This document shows, piece by piece, positions 16,502 through 25,276 of a stretch of DNA of 64,000 bases. How positions within the stretch are numbered: the first letter of the stretch is position 1; each line of letters starts with the position of its first letter. A program made the position numbers and the translations under genes. This DNA is from Allobosea lupini (lineage in GTDB: Bacteria; Pseudomonadota; Alphaproteobacteria; Rhizobiales; Beijerinckiaceae): positions 248,001-312,000 of the forward strand of contig NZ_FOAN01000005.1 of the NCBI RefSeq assembly GCF_900109525.1. The letters are read 5' to 3'. The notes beneath the pieces were generated by a model. That model was not told where the DNA came from, did no database searches, and saw only the letters and a list, made by a program, of their open reading frames with translations.

Positions 16502-17359
16502 ATGACCCGCTACCCCATGTTCAACCCGCAGCTGCTGCAGAGCTTCGTCGCGGTCTGTGAGAGCATGAGCTTCACCCGCGCCGCCGAGCGGGTCTCGCTG
16601 TCGCAATCGACCGTCAGCCAGCAGGTCCGGCGGCTGGAGGAGATGCTGGGCAAGGCTCTGTTCGAGCGCAATCCGCATCAGGTGCAATTGACCGAGGAGG
16701 GCAGCCGGCTGCTCAGCTATGCAAGGCGCATCCTCGCTCTGCACGAAGAGGCACATGACGCGCTGACCGGCTTCTGGCGAGACGGTGTCCTGCGGCTGGG
16801 CATGCCCGAGGATTTCACCGTGCCGACCGCAGGCTTGCTCGCGCAGTTCAGTCTGGCGGAGCCGCATCTGCGGCTCGACGTCACCAGCGGCCTCAGCGCC
16901 GATCTCTACAGTGCCTATGAGCGCGAAGAGCTCGACCTCGTCCTGGTCAAGCAGCGCCGCCGCCAGCCACCGCGCGCCGCGCGACCCGAGCCGCTGCTCT
17001 GGCTCGACAGCCTGGCCCACCCCGCCATCGAGCGTGCGCCGGTGCCGCTGGCGGTCTTCCCGCTCAACGGGCTCTACCGCGAGGAACTGTGCGAGGCGCT
17101 GGACAGCCTCGGCATACGCTGGCGCGTCAGCTATGCCAGCACGAGCCTGGCAGCCCTCGTCGCCGCCTCCGCCGCCGGTCTCGGCCTGACCCTGCTTCCC
17201 GCGAGCTGCCGGCAGCAAGGCCACCGCGTGCTCGGAGCTGCTGAAGGCCTGCCGGAGGTGACCGGCTTCGAGTTGGCGCTCTACTATCGCGACAATGCCC
17301 CGAGTGCGACCGAGGCCCTCGCCGGGGCACTGGCTGGCTTCTGCGGCCTCCAGCCATAG
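16502..17359 (+). CDS. LysR-family transcriptional regulator
   Basis: 285 residues. The N-terminal helix-turn-helix (about residues 8-66) has the LysR pattern: FVAVCESMSFTRAAERVSLSQS, then VSQQVRRLEEMLGKALF. The rest is a periplasmic-binding-like effector domain, close to the group resembling IciA/ArgP-like and LrhA proteins. ATG 16502 is followed by MTRYPMFNPQLL; an internal ATG 18 bases later is an alternative. The Tat-exported amidohydrolase 150 bases downstream, with a palindrome between them, is a likely target, although LysR regulators more often face their target divergently. Confidence 0.92.
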   Translation: MTRYPMFNPQLLQSFVAVCESMSFTRAAERVSLSQSTVSQQVRRLEEMLGKALFERNPHQVQLTEEGSRLLSYARRILALHEEAHDALTGFWRDGVLRLGMPEDFTVPTAGLLAQFSLAEPHLRLDVTSGLSADLYSAYEREELDLVLVKQRRRQPPRAARPEPLLWLDSLAHPAIERAPVPLAVFPLNGLYREELCEALDSLGIRWRVSYASTSLAALVAASAAGLGLTLLPASCRQQGHRVLGAAEGLPEVTGFELALYYRDNAPSATEALAGALAGFCGLQP

Positions 17360-17402
17360 CGCGATCTCTGGCGCTCATTGCTGGCTATCGACTTGAACGC
17401 AT

Positions 17403-17427
17403 TGATCATTGCCGAATCGAATGATCA
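17403..17427. promoter_or_regulatory. Palindromic operator upstream of the amidohydrolase gene
   Basis: Perfect arms TGATCATT / AATGATCA separated by 9 bases, centred 95 bases before the amidohydrolase ATG. Size and symmetry suit a LysR-type site, and the only regulator gene nearby is the LysR gene just upstream. Confidence 0.5.
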
Positions 17428-17509
17428 TCATGGGCAAACATCGCTGCCAATGCTTGCCCTCGTCCCGTAGATCGGAGCCACAAGCTCACAGTCAGATCGG
17501 GGAAACACC

Positions 17510-18901
17510 ATGGGCAGCGTGCAGCACCAGAGCCGCAGGGGCTTTCTCATGCAGACCGGCCAGCTCACCACGTCAGCCGCGATTATCGGCCTGGCCGGTA
17601 GCGCAGAGGCAGCGCCCGCTAAGGCTGGGAAGGACGATGCCAAGACCGGCATCACCACATTGACGGACCGCCACTACTATCTCGGTGGCGTCCGGCTCGA
17701 AGACGGCTTCGACTATGACGGCGACATCGTGGTCGGCACCCGCACCGGGCTCTACACGCTGGAGATCAAGGACGGGGCGATCGCCGCCCTGCATCCGGCC
17801 GGCGCCACCCTTTCCGCCGCGCTGCCGCGCTACGATGCCGGCGGCCAGCTGGCGCTCCCGGCGATGCGCGACATGCACATCCACCTCGACAAGACCTTCT
17901 ATGGCGGCCCCTGGCAGGCGCCGCGCCCGCGCCAGGGCAAGACGATCATGGACATGATCGCGCTGGAGGAGAAGCTGATCCCGACCCTGCTGCCGACCTC
18001 GCAGGAGCGCGCCGAGGGCCTGATCGCGCTCCTGCAGTCGAAGGGCACGACCACCGCCCGCAGCCATTGCAACATCGATCCGGTCAGCGGGCTGAAGAGC
18101 CTGGAGCACCTGTTGCTCGCGCTCGAGAAGCACCGCGACGACTTCTCCTGCGAGATCGTCGCCTTCCCGCAGCACGGCCTGCTGCACTCCAAGGTCGACG
18201 GGCTGATGCGCGAGGCCATGCAAATGGGCGTGCACTATGTCGGCGGGCTCGATCCGACCAATGTCGACAAGGCGATGGAGAAATCGCTCGACGCGATGTT
18301 CCAGATCGCGCTCGACACCGGCAAGGGCGTCGACATCCACCTGCACGAGACCGGCGCGTCCGGCGCCGCGGCTGTCACCTACATGATCGACACGGTCGAG
18401 AAGAATCCGGCTTTGCGCGGCAAGGTGACGATCAGCCATGGCTTCGCTTTGGCGACAATGGCGCCCGGCCTGCAGGCGGAGACGATCCAGCGTCTCTCGG
18501 CCCAGAAAATGACGATCGCCTCGACCGTGCCGCTCGGCGCCCTGACGATGCCGCTGCCGCAATTGCAGGACAAGGGCGTCTTCGTGATGACCGGCACCGA
18601 CAGCGTCATCGACCACTGGTCGCCCTTCGGCAGCGGCGACATGCTGGAGCGGTCCTACCTTTACGCGCAGGTCTATCGGAACTCGGACGAATTCCGTCTG
18701 TCGCGCTCGCTCGCCATCGCGACCGGCGGCGTCCTGCCGCTCGACGACGAGGGCAAGCGCGCCTGGCCGAAGGTCGGCGACACCGCCGGCTTCACGCTGG
18801 TCGGCGCGAGTTGCTCCGCCGAGGCGGTCGCGCGCATTCCGGCGCGCAGCGCCACCTTCCACAAGGGCCGGATGGTCTATGGCAGCGTCGGCAAAGCCTG
18901 A
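17510..18901 (+). CDS. Tat-exported amidohydrolase, cytosine-deaminase-like
   Basis: 463 residues. The N-terminus has a twin-arginine signal (SRRGFL at 8-13, hydrophobic stretch to about 30, probable cleavage after SAEA). The mature part is a metal-dependent amidohydrolase barrel: an HxH in DMHIHLDKT, later SHCN, HLHE, SHGF and the metal Asp in GTDS, in the order used by cytosine deaminase and isoguanine/triazine hydrolases. Such enzymes remove amino groups from, or open, N-heterocycles. Export is unusual, since CodA relatives are normally cytoplasmic. The substrate is not deducible. No transporter is adjacent. Confidence 0.85.
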   Translation: MGSVQHQSRRGFLMQTGQLTTSAAIIGLAGSAEAAPAKAGKDDAKTGITTLTDRHYYLGGVRLEDGFDYDGDIVVGTRTGLYTLEIKDGAIAALHPAGATLSAALPRYDAGGQLALPAMRDMHIHLDKTFYGGPWQAPRPRQGKTIMDMIALEEKLIPTLLPTSQERAEGLIALLQSKGTTTARSHCNIDPVSGLKSLEHLLLALEKHRDDFSCEIVAFPQHGLLHSKVDGLMREAMQMGVHYVGGLDPTNVDKAMEKSLDAMFQIALDTGKGVDIHLHETGASGAAAVTYMIDTVEKNPALRGKVTISHGFALATMAPGLQAETIQRLSAQKMTIASTVPLGALTMPLPQLQDKGVFVMTGTDSVIDHWSPFGSGDMLERSYLYAQVYRNSDEFRLSRSLAIATGGVLPLDDEGKRAWPKVGDTAGFTLVGASCSAEAVARIPARSATFHKGRMVYGSVGKA

Positions 18902-18932
18902 GACGGCCCGGCACTCATAAAGTCGAGATGCA

Positions 18933-18957
18933 GGCGCGCCCGGAAATCGGGCGCGCC
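18933..18957. terminator. Hairpin between convergent genes
   Basis: Perfect 10-base stem GGCGCGCCCG / CGGGCGCGCC with loop GAAAT, 32 bases after the amidohydrolase stop and 15 before the stop of the opposing gene. It has no T-run but is the only candidate terminator for either gene. Confidence 0.5.
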
Positions 18958-18971
18958 ACGCTGATCTCTGC

Positions 18972-19427
18972 TCAGCCCTTCAGCTTGGCGTTGCACTGGC
19001 TCCAATAGCCGCCGCCCTTCTCGATCCACTTCAACTCGCCATTGGCGTTGGCGGCCTTGTTGGCGTTGTACTGGTCGGCGCAGGTCTTGAGGCGCGCGCG
19101 GCCGGCGGTCTCATCCGAATATTTCGTCGCGACGGCCTTCGGGAACACCGCGGCCTTGGCCTTGCCCGCGGGCTTCGCCGGGGTCGCCGCAGCTGGCGTC
19201 GCCGCCGGAGCGTCCGTCACCGCCGCGGCCGCATCGTTCTCGGAGGCGTCGTCGTCGGCGCAGTTGGCCTTGCGGAAATCGTTCCACTTCTGGCCCTTCA
19301 GCGTGTTCGCCTTCTTGGCGTCCTGATACTTTGCGCTGCACTCCTTCATCGTCAGGGCCGAGGCCGGCGCGCCGGCAAGGCCCATGGTCATCAGAGCAAG
19401 GGCGGTGGAGAACAGAAGCGTCTTCAT
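18972..19427 (-). CDS. Secreted protein with two Cys-containing PsiF-like repeats
   Basis: 151 residues from ATG 19427, preceded by AGGGAGACTGCAC. It has a Sec signal peptide (MKTLLFSTALALMTMGLAG, cleavage near ASA). Two related segments follow, each starting and ending with cysteine: one at about 29-55 (CSAKYQDAKKANTLKGQKW ... NCA) and one at about 115-150 (CADQYNANKAANANGELKW ... QCN). An Ala/Pro/Lys-rich linker joins them. The repeats resemble the PsiF phosphate-starvation repeat family, but I am not certain. Periplasmic; function unknown. Confidence 0.75.
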   Translation of the reverse strand: MKTLLFSTALALMTMGLAGAPASALTMKECSAKYQDAKKANTLKGQKWNDFRKANCADDDASENDAAAAVTDAPAATPAAATPAKPAGKAKAAVFPKAVATKYSDETAGRARLKTCADQYNANKAANANGELKWIEKGGGYWSQCNAKLKG

Positions 19428-19562
19428 GTGCAGTCTCCCTGGGCGATAAATCGAGCTCGCCGCAGCGAGCTTAACCAACGCCGGGAATCTCTGCCATTGC
19501 CTTGCGGCAACTTCTTGGCGTGTCGAGCGTTTACAGCCCGGTCATTTAAAGAGGATCAAGCC

Positions 19563-19769
19563 ATGAAGACATTCACTCTCGCCGCCCTTGCCGTCATGGC
19601 CATGGGTCTGGGCGCCTGCTCGACCACGGAAGAGCGTATCGGCGGCGCGGCCGTCGGTGCTGGAACCGGCGCGGTCGTCGCCGGGCCGGTCGGTGCCGTC
19701 GTGGGGGGGGCTGCCGGCGCCGTCACCGGCCCGACAGTGGCTCGCACCACGCGACGGGCGGTGCGCTAA
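19563..19769 (+). CDS. Small glycine-zipper lipoprotein
   Basis: 68 residues. The signal peptide ends in the lipobox LGAC, so Cys20 would be lipidated. The mature part is a glycine zipper (GGAAVGAGTGAVVAGPVGAVVGGAAG) like those of SmpA/17-kDa-type and entericidin-like small lipoproteins of alphaproteobacteria. AGAGGATCAAGCC precedes ATG 19563. It probably sits in the outer membrane, with a structural or stress-linked role. A G8 tract at 19703-19710 lies in the zipper codons and leaves the frame intact here. Confidence 0.8.
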   Translation: MKTFTLAALAVMAMGLGACSTTEERIGGAAVGAGTGAVVAGPVGAVVGGAAGAVTGPTVARTTRRAVR

Positions 19770-19845
19770 ACGCGATCGGCGGCGGAACCCTACCGCCGCT
19801 CCTTCGTTTCGACCATGAAGCCATTCGAGCCCATGGAGTCGAACG

Positions 19846-20487
19846 ATGGACAACGACAAGCGCCTGCCGCCGGACGTACCCTCGCACGAGGATGAGATCG
19901 ACCGTGCGACGGGTAGCGTCGCGGCTCGGGCCGCAGACCTCGCCAATCGCACGGCAGAAACCGTCAAGGACGGTTATGGACGGGCCAAGGAGAAGCTGGC
20001 CGAGATCGATCCCCGCGACACATTGCGCGACGCCGGCCGCTATGCCCAGGAAACCGGCGAAGCAGCAGTCGAGACGGTCAACCGCCACCCGCTCGCGGCC
20101 TTTGCCATCGGCGCGGTCAGCGTGGGCCTGCTCGCCTGGGCGATGACGCCACGCCGGTCGAGCTGGCAACCCGACACATCAGGCTGGACACGCATGCTGC
20201 GCGACTACAGCGACCAGGCGCTGCGCGCCGGGCGCGATCTCGTCGGCAGTGGCCGCGAACAGCTCGATCGCAGCCGAGATTATGCCAGCCGCGGGCAGGA
20301 ATATCTCGACATGGGCCGCGATTACGCCCGTGAAGGCGGCCAGATGCTCATGCGTCGCGGCGAGCGCGAGCCCCTTGCCGCTGTGGTCGGCGTCGGACTG
20401 GCGCTCTACGTGATCGGCTCTCTTCTGAGCAGCAGCGGCAGCAGCGGCCAGTCGCAACCTGCCGCCCGCCGCCGGGCCAAGCGGTAA
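19846..20487 (+). CDS. DUF883/ElaB-like membrane-anchored helical protein
   Basis: 213 residues: a charged amphipathic helical region (about 15-75) with AADLANRTAETVKDGYGRAKEKL, a membrane segment (about 86-104, AAFAIGAVSVGLLAWAM), a second charged helical region with repeats of the type RDYASRGQEYL, and a second short hydrophobic stretch (about 182-200). The pattern resembles the YqjD/ElaB (DUF883) and CsbD-like stress proteins, which anchor ribosomes or membranes in stationary phase in enteric bacteria. GGAGTCGAACG precedes the ATG. Homology is a loose judgement from composition. Confidence 0.7.
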   Translation: MDNDKRLPPDVPSHEDEIDRATGSVAARAADLANRTAETVKDGYGRAKEKLAEIDPRDTLRDAGRYAQETGEAAVETVNRHPLAAFAIGAVSVGLLAWAMTPRRSSWQPDTSGWTRMLRDYSDQALRAGRDLVGSGREQLDRSRDYASRGQEYLDMGRDYAREGGQMLMRRGEREPLAAVVGVGLALYVIGSLLSSSGSSGQSQPAARRRAKR

Positions 20488-20504
20488 CCGATCGACTGGG
20501 CGGC

Positions 20505-20780
20505 TCAGCCCCGGCGCGAGGCCTTCTCCGCCTGGCGAGCCGCCTGCTTCTCGGCATCGCCGGCCCGCACAACACTCCGGATCGTCAGCGGCGGCTTGCC
20601 CGACCTCTCGGCGATCACGCGGTCCTGCTCCTGAATTGCCTCCAGCGCGGGATCGTCGCCATCGATCCCGCCGAGCAGCTCGGTGGGGACACGGCGATTG
20701 GAGCTGCGCGAGCCGTCCTCATAGAACACGTCGAACAGTACGAAGGCCGCGTCGAGCGGCTTTGACTTCTTGCGGGCCAT
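20505..20780 (-). CDS. Small conserved protein of unknown function
   Basis: 91 residues from ATG 20780 (MARKKSKPLDAAFVLFDVFYEDGSRSSNR). The first half looks folded, with an alternating hydrophobic beta pattern; the C-terminal third is a basic, Ala/Lys/Arg-rich helix (EKQAARQAEKASRRG) suggestive of nucleic-acid binding. It has no signal peptide or cysteine. It converges on the DUF883-like gene. Such short proteins are conserved in Bosea and Methylobacterium relatives in my recollection, without assigned function. Confidence 0.65.
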   Translation of the reverse strand: MARKKSKPLDAAFVLFDVFYEDGSRSSNRRVPTELLGGIDGDDPALEAIQEQDRVIAERSGKPPLTIRSVVRAGDAEKQAARQAEKASRRG

Positions 20781-20939
20781 GTTCAGTCCTGTTGGTTGAG
20801 CGATCTGCCCGGCCGCAGCGCTCGATGGCGGGCCGAGAGATCGCGGAGCCGCGCGAGCGGCGGCAGAAAGCGATGGCCGCGAGGTAGACCTGTCAGGCCG
20901 GCAAGGCAAGCCGGAACGGCGCCAAGGACGAGATGCAGC

Positions 20940-21692
20940 CTATGCCAGACTCAGTGTCTCGACGATCTGCGAGTCGAGCACGAGGTCGTCGCTGGCCCCC
21001 ATCAGCCACAGGCTGTCGGCTGTGAAGCGCAGGATCGGCCTGTCCCACCAGCGCTCGATCAGACCGGCGAGCGCTGCAGTCTCGGCCACGTCGAGATCGT
21101 CGCTCAGGTTCCAGATGCCGACCACATAGAGATCACTGGTCGGCCGCCCGAGCGCCCGCTGGAGAAGGTGGAGCATGTTCTGCCCGTCGCGGCGTTCCGG
21201 GTACAGTCGCAGATAGAGCCGGCCGCGATTGACGTTGCCCGAGAACAAGCCGCGCAGTTCCATTGCGACAGGCCCGATGCGCGACAGCGCATCGAGCGCG
21301 GCAGGATCGATCACCGGCGGCGCACCGACCGACAGCGAGCTGCACACCGTCGCATGCAGCTTCGCCTGCCGCCGGCTGACGATGTCCCAGGCGATCTTGC
21401 CCGCGAACGGCGACGCGCGCAGCTCGCGCTCCAGCTCCTGGTAAGCCGGCGCCTCCTGCAAGCCCAGCGTCGGCACCACCAGTGAATAGATCGGCGGGTG
21501 CCGACCGTTGTCGTAATGCGTGCCGTCCTTGCGCGCGATCGCCCTGGGATGGGCAGGGTCGATCAGCGGCAGATGCGCCAGGCGGTAGCTATCGTCGAGC
21601 GCCATTCCGGCACCTGCAACGAAGGCCGTGCGGCTCCTGAGATAGGCGAGATCCTCGTCGCCGATCAGCTCGATCCCGGTCGCCTCGCTCAC
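20940..21692 (-). CDS. Unknown protein encoded at the end of the inositol operon
   Basis: About 250 residues from GTG 21692, which overlaps the iolB stop as GTGA; a GTG at 21707 is an alternative start overlapping iolB by 19 bases. There is no signal peptide. One HxT-type motif (HATV, in the segment KLHATVCSS) and a later RLYLRLYPE strand recall 2H phosphoesterases such as DUF1868/2'-5' RNA-ligase-like proteins, but the second HxT motif is not evident, so I do not assign a function. Coupling to iolB implies that it is made together with the inositol enzymes. Confidence 0.7.
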   Translation of the reverse strand: MSEATGIELIGDEDLAYLRSRTAFVAGAGMALDDSYRLAHLPLIDPAHPRAIARKDGTHYDNGRHPPIYSLVVPTLGLQEAPAYQELERELRASPFAGKIAWDIVSRRQAKLHATVCSSLSVGAPPVIDPAALDALSRIGPVAMELRGLFSGNVNRGRLYLRLYPERRDGQNMLHLLQRALGRPTSDLYVVGIWNLSDDLDVAETAALAGLIERWWDRPILRFTADSLWLMGASDDLVLDSQIVETLSLA

Positions 21693-22492
21693 GCCTTCAG
21701 CATCCACTCATGCGCAGGGTCGTTGTGGAACTTCCAGACCCGCTTTGGCCCGGCCATGACGTTGAGATAATACAGCTCGTAGCCATGCGGCGCGCCGACG
21801 GGGTGGTAGCCCTTCGGCACCAGAACGACGTCGCCATCCGAGAACGCCATGGTCTCGTCGAGCGAACGGTCGTCGGTATAGACGCGCTGGAAGCCGAAGC
21901 CCTGCGGCGGGTCGAGGCGATGGTAATAGGTCTCCTCCAGCAGCGATTCAGCCGGCAGATTGTCCTGATCATGCTTGTGCGGCGGATAGCTCGACCAGCA
22001 CCCCGAAGGCGTGATCACCTCGACGACGAGCAGGCCGTCGGCGGCTTCCGTCTCCGGCAGGATGTTGCGGACATGGCGGGTGTTGCTGCCCTCCCCGCGC
22101 GTCAGCGAACCGACATCGGCCGGGCCGATGATGCGGGCAGGCCGCGCCCCGGCCGCACCCGGCGCCGAGCAGATCGCAAGCTCGCATGGTCCCTGTGCGG
22201 TGAGGCTCCAGTTCGAGCCGGCCGGCACATAAAGCGACCAGGGATCGGGCTCGAACGGCGAGGAGCGCCCGCCGATCACGCCGAAATCCTGCCCCGCCGC
22301 GCTCGCCGCGACCTTGCCCGAGAGCAGCACGAGACAATGCTCCCTGTCCCCGGTCTCACGCGACAGGCTCTGCCCGGCGGCCAGCTTGTGCACGGCGAAT
22401 CCGACATGCTCCCAGCCGGCCGTCTCGGGCGTGACCTCATGGATGCGCCCCTCGGCATCGGGCGCCTGCGGCTTGACCAGCAGCTTCGACAT
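21689..22492 (-). CDS. iolB: 5-deoxy-glucuronate isomerase
   Basis: 267 residues, normal for IolB (EC 5.3.1.30), a bicupin metal enzyme that converts 5-deoxy-glucuronate to 2-deoxy-5-keto-gluconate in myo-inositol catabolism. The family sequence is recognisable throughout, including HKHD in the first metal site region and the HPVGAPHGYELYYLNVMAG segment near the C-terminus. ATG 22492 gives the usual MSKLLVKP start; ATG 22501 is possible. It follows iolE by 15 bases. Confidence 0.96.
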   Translation of the reverse strand: MSKLLVKPQAPDAEGRIHEVTPETAGWEHVGFAVHKLAAGQSLSRETGDREHCLVLLSGKVAASAAGQDFGVIGGRSSPFEPDPWSLYVPAGSNWSLTAQGPCELAICSAPGAAGARPARIIGPADVGSLTRGEGSNTRHVRNILPETEAADGLLVVEVITPSGCWSSYPPHKHDQDNLPAESLLEETYYHRLDPPQGFGFQRVYTDDRSLDETMAFSDGDVVLVPKGYHPVGAPHGYELYYLNVMAGPKRVWKFHNDPAHEWMLKA

Positions 22493-22507
22493 CGCTCGCA
22501 TCCAGGC

Positions 22508-23407
22508 TCAGGCGAGCCCGGCCTCCTTCAGGCTCTGCTTGAGATGGGCGACGCCCTTCTTGGCATAGGTCAACGGATGCGCCTTCTGCGGATCCTGCTC
22601 GGCCTCGACCACGACCCAGCCGGAATAGCCCGGCAGCGCCTTAAAGACGGCGGGGTAGTCGACCATGCCGTCGCCCGGTACGGTGTATACGCCAAGTTCC
22701 TGCCCCTTGCCGAGGATGGCGTCGAGGAAGCTCCAGTCCTCCTTGCGCGCCTGCTCCATCACGCCCTTGCGCACATCCTTGGCATGGACATGGCTGATGC
22801 GGGCACGGTAGCGCTGCGCGAGCTTGACCGGGTCGGCCCCGCCCCAGGTCGCATGGCCGGTATCGAGCAGGAGATGCGCCGCCTCGCCCGTCGCGGCCAT
22901 GAAGGCGTCGATATCGGCCTCGCTCTCGACGATGGTGCCCATATGGTGGTGGTAGACCAGCCGGACGCCCTCGGCGAGCGTGCGCTCGGCGACCTCGGTG
23001 ATCCTGCGGCCGAACTGCGCCCAATCGCCGGCTGCCATCACCGGCCGCTGCGACAAAGGCTTCGAGCGGTCGCCATGGATTGCGTTCGACGTCTCGGCAA
23101 AGACCAGCACGGTCGAGCCCATCGCCTTGAGCAGGTCGAGATGGGCACGCAAATGCTCCATCTCCTCATCAGCGTCGCGCTTCAGCAATTCGGCCGAATA
23201 CCAGCCGGAGATACAGGCCATGCCGAACGGATCGAGCGCCGCCTTCAGCGCATTGGGCTCGCGCGGGAATTTGTGGCCGAGTTCCATGCCGACGAAGCCG
23301 GCTTCGCGGGCCTCGGCCAGGCAGGTTTCGAGCGGCGTCGCGCCGCCGATGTCCTGCAGATCGTCATTCGACCAGCCGATGGGGTTGGCGCCGATACGGA
23401 TAGGCAT
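22508..23407 (-). CDS. iolE: Inosose dehydratase (2-keto-myo-inositol dehydratase)
   Basis: 299 residues of the xylose-isomerase-like TIM-barrel family. IolE removes water from 2-keto-myo-inositol to give the trihydroxycyclohexanedione substrate of IolD (EC 4.2.1.44). It begins with the characteristic IRIGANPIGWSNDD segment and carries the metal-site stretches MELGHKFP, YHHHMGT, LLDTGHATW and SHVHAKD. It sits between iolD and iolB with 14-15-base gaps, so all are one transcript. Confidence 0.96.
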   Translation of the reverse strand: MPIRIGANPIGWSNDDLQDIGGATPLETCLAEAREAGFVGMELGHKFPREPNALKAALDPFGMACISGWYSAELLKRDADEEMEHLRAHLDLLKAMGSTVLVFAETSNAIHGDRSKPLSQRPVMAAGDWAQFGRRITEVAERTLAEGVRLVYHHHMGTIVESEADIDAFMAATGEAAHLLLDTGHATWGGADPVKLAQRYRARISHVHAKDVRKGVMEQARKEDWSFLDAILGKGQELGVYTVPGDGMVDYPAVFKALPGYSGWVVVEAEQDPQKAHPLTYAKKGVAHLKQSLKEAGLA

Positions 23408-23421
23408 GTCGTCCTCTTTGA

Positions 23422-25263
23422 TCAGTTGTCGCGCGCGGCAAGCGCGCCGTCATAGCGCTTGCGCGCTGCCTTGACCTCGTCGCGTACCGAGACCGCGGGC
23501 ACCGCCACCTCCCACCAATGCCCGCCGGCATCGGTCGAGATCAGCGGATCGGTATCGATGACGATGACGCTGGTACGATCATGGCCGCGCGCCTCCGCCA
23601 GTGCGGTCTCGAGTTCAGCCAAACCGGCGACCTTGCGCGAGATCGCGCCCATCGCGCCGGCATGCGCGGCAAAATCGATCTCCGGCAGCGTCTCGTGGCG
23701 GGTATCGCGCAGGAGATTGTTGAAGGAGGCGCCGCCGGTCGCGTTCTGCAGACGGTTGATGCAGCCGAAGCCTCTGTTGTCGAGCACCACGATGGTCAGC
23801 TTGACCCCGAGCATCACCGAGGTCGCGATCTCCGAGTTCATCATCAGATAGGAGCCGTCGCCGACCATGACGAAGACCTCGCGCGCCGGGTCGGCGAGCT
23901 TGGCCCCCAAGCCCCCGGCGATCTCGTAGCCCATGCAGGAATAGCCGTATTCCATATGGTAGCCGCCGGGCGCGCCGGCCTGCCAGAGCTTGTGCAATTC
24001 TCCCGGCAGGCCGCCGGCGGCACAGAGCACGACATCGCTCGCCCGGCTCTGGCGCTGTACCGCGCCGACAACCTGCGCATCGCTCGGCAGGGCCTGATTG
24101 CTCATCGCTGTGTAACGCGCGGCGGTTTCAAGCCAGGCATCACGCGATGCCTGCACCTGCGCGCTCCAGCCTGCCGGCGCCTTCCACCCCGCCAGTGCGG
24201 CTTCCAGCTCGGCGAGCGCGGCCTTGGCATCGGCAACCAGCGGCTGCGCGCCATGCTTGCCGGCATCGAATCCTTGCGTGTTCAGCCCGATGATCCGGCA
24301 CTCCGGATCGGCGAAGAGCGCGCGCGAGCCGGTGGTGAAGTCCTGCAGGCGCGTGCCGACCGCGAGCACGACATCGGCATGCTTCGCGGCATCGTTGGCC
24401 GCGCCAGTGCCGGTGACGCCGATCGCGCCGAGATTGAGCGGGTTATCATGCGGCAAGGCGCTCTTGCCGGCTTGCGTCTCGGCGCTGGGGATGCCGTGCG
24501 CCAGGCAGAAGCGCGCGAGCTCGCCCTCGGCCTCGCTATAGAGCGTGCCGCCGCCGGCGACGACCAATGGTCGCTTCGCGCCCTTCAGCAGCGCGACCGC
24601 TTGCGCCAACTCCTGCTCGTCCGGACGCGTCCGGCGCGGTTGCCAGATCCGCTCGGCGAAGAAACTCTCCGGGTAGTCATAGGCTTCCGTCTGCACGTCC
24701 TGGCACAGCGCCAGCGTCACCGGCCCGCATTCCGACGGATCCGTCAGCACCTGCATCGCCCGCTCGAAGGCGGGGATGATTTGCTCCGGCCGGGTGATCC
24801 GATCGAAATAGCGCGAAACAGGGCGGAAGCAGTCATTGGCCGAGACGGTGCCGTCGCCGAAATCCTCGATCTGCTGCAGCACCGGATCGGGCCGGCGGCC
24901 GGCGAAGACATCGCCCGGCAGCAACAATAGCGGCAGGCGGTTGACATGCGCGACCGCGGCGGCCGTCACCATGTTCGTAGCGCCCGGCCCGATCGAGCTC
25001 GTCACTGCCATCATCCGACGCCGGCGCGAGGCCTTGGCGAAGGCGATCGCGGAATGCGCCATCGCCTGCTCGTTATGCGCGCGCAATGTCGGCAGGATGT
25101 CGCGCGCACCATGCAGCGCCTCGCCGAGCCCCGCGACATTGCCATGGCCGAAGATCGCCCAGACGCCGGCGAAGAGCGGCAATGTGCGGCCACCAACGAC
25201 CGTTTTCTGCGCGGCAAGCGCCGCCACCAGCGCCTGCGCCATGGTGAGCCTGATCGTGCTCAT
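23422..25263 (-). CDS. iolD: 3D-(3,5/4)-trihydroxycyclohexane-1,2-dione hydrolase
   Basis: 613 residues, a thiamin-diphosphate enzyme that opens the inositol-derived ring (EC 3.7.1.22). The N-terminal domain has FGHGNVAGLGEAL with the catalytic Glu region; the C-terminal ThDP/Mg motif is GDGSYLMMNSEI followed by the metal Asn region VVLDNRGFGC. Length and domain order (PYR, central, PP) are those of IolD rather than acetolactate synthase. It is the third gene of the leftward iol operon, 13 bases after iolC. Confidence 0.96.
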   Translation of the reverse strand: MSTIRLTMAQALVAALAAQKTVVGGRTLPLFAGVWAIFGHGNVAGLGEALHGARDILPTLRAHNEQAMAHSAIAFAKASRRRRMMAVTSSIGPGATNMVTAAAVAHVNRLPLLLLPGDVFAGRRPDPVLQQIEDFGDGTVSANDCFRPVSRYFDRITRPEQIIPAFERAMQVLTDPSECGPVTLALCQDVQTEAYDYPESFFAERIWQPRRTRPDEQELAQAVALLKGAKRPLVVAGGGTLYSEAEGELARFCLAHGIPSAETQAGKSALPHDNPLNLGAIGVTGTGAANDAAKHADVVLAVGTRLQDFTTGSRALFADPECRIIGLNTQGFDAGKHGAQPLVADAKAALAELEAALAGWKAPAGWSAQVQASRDAWLETAARYTAMSNQALPSDAQVVGAVQRQSRASDVVLCAAGGLPGELHKLWQAGAPGGYHMEYGYSCMGYEIAGGLGAKLADPAREVFVMVGDGSYLMMNSEIATSVMLGVKLTIVVLDNRGFGCINRLQNATGGASFNNLLRDTRHETLPEIDFAAHAGAMGAISRKVAGLAELETALAEARGHDRTSVIVIDTDPLISTDAGGHWWEVAVPAVSVRDEVKAARKRYDGALAARDN

Positions 25264-25276
25264 GATCGCAATCTCC

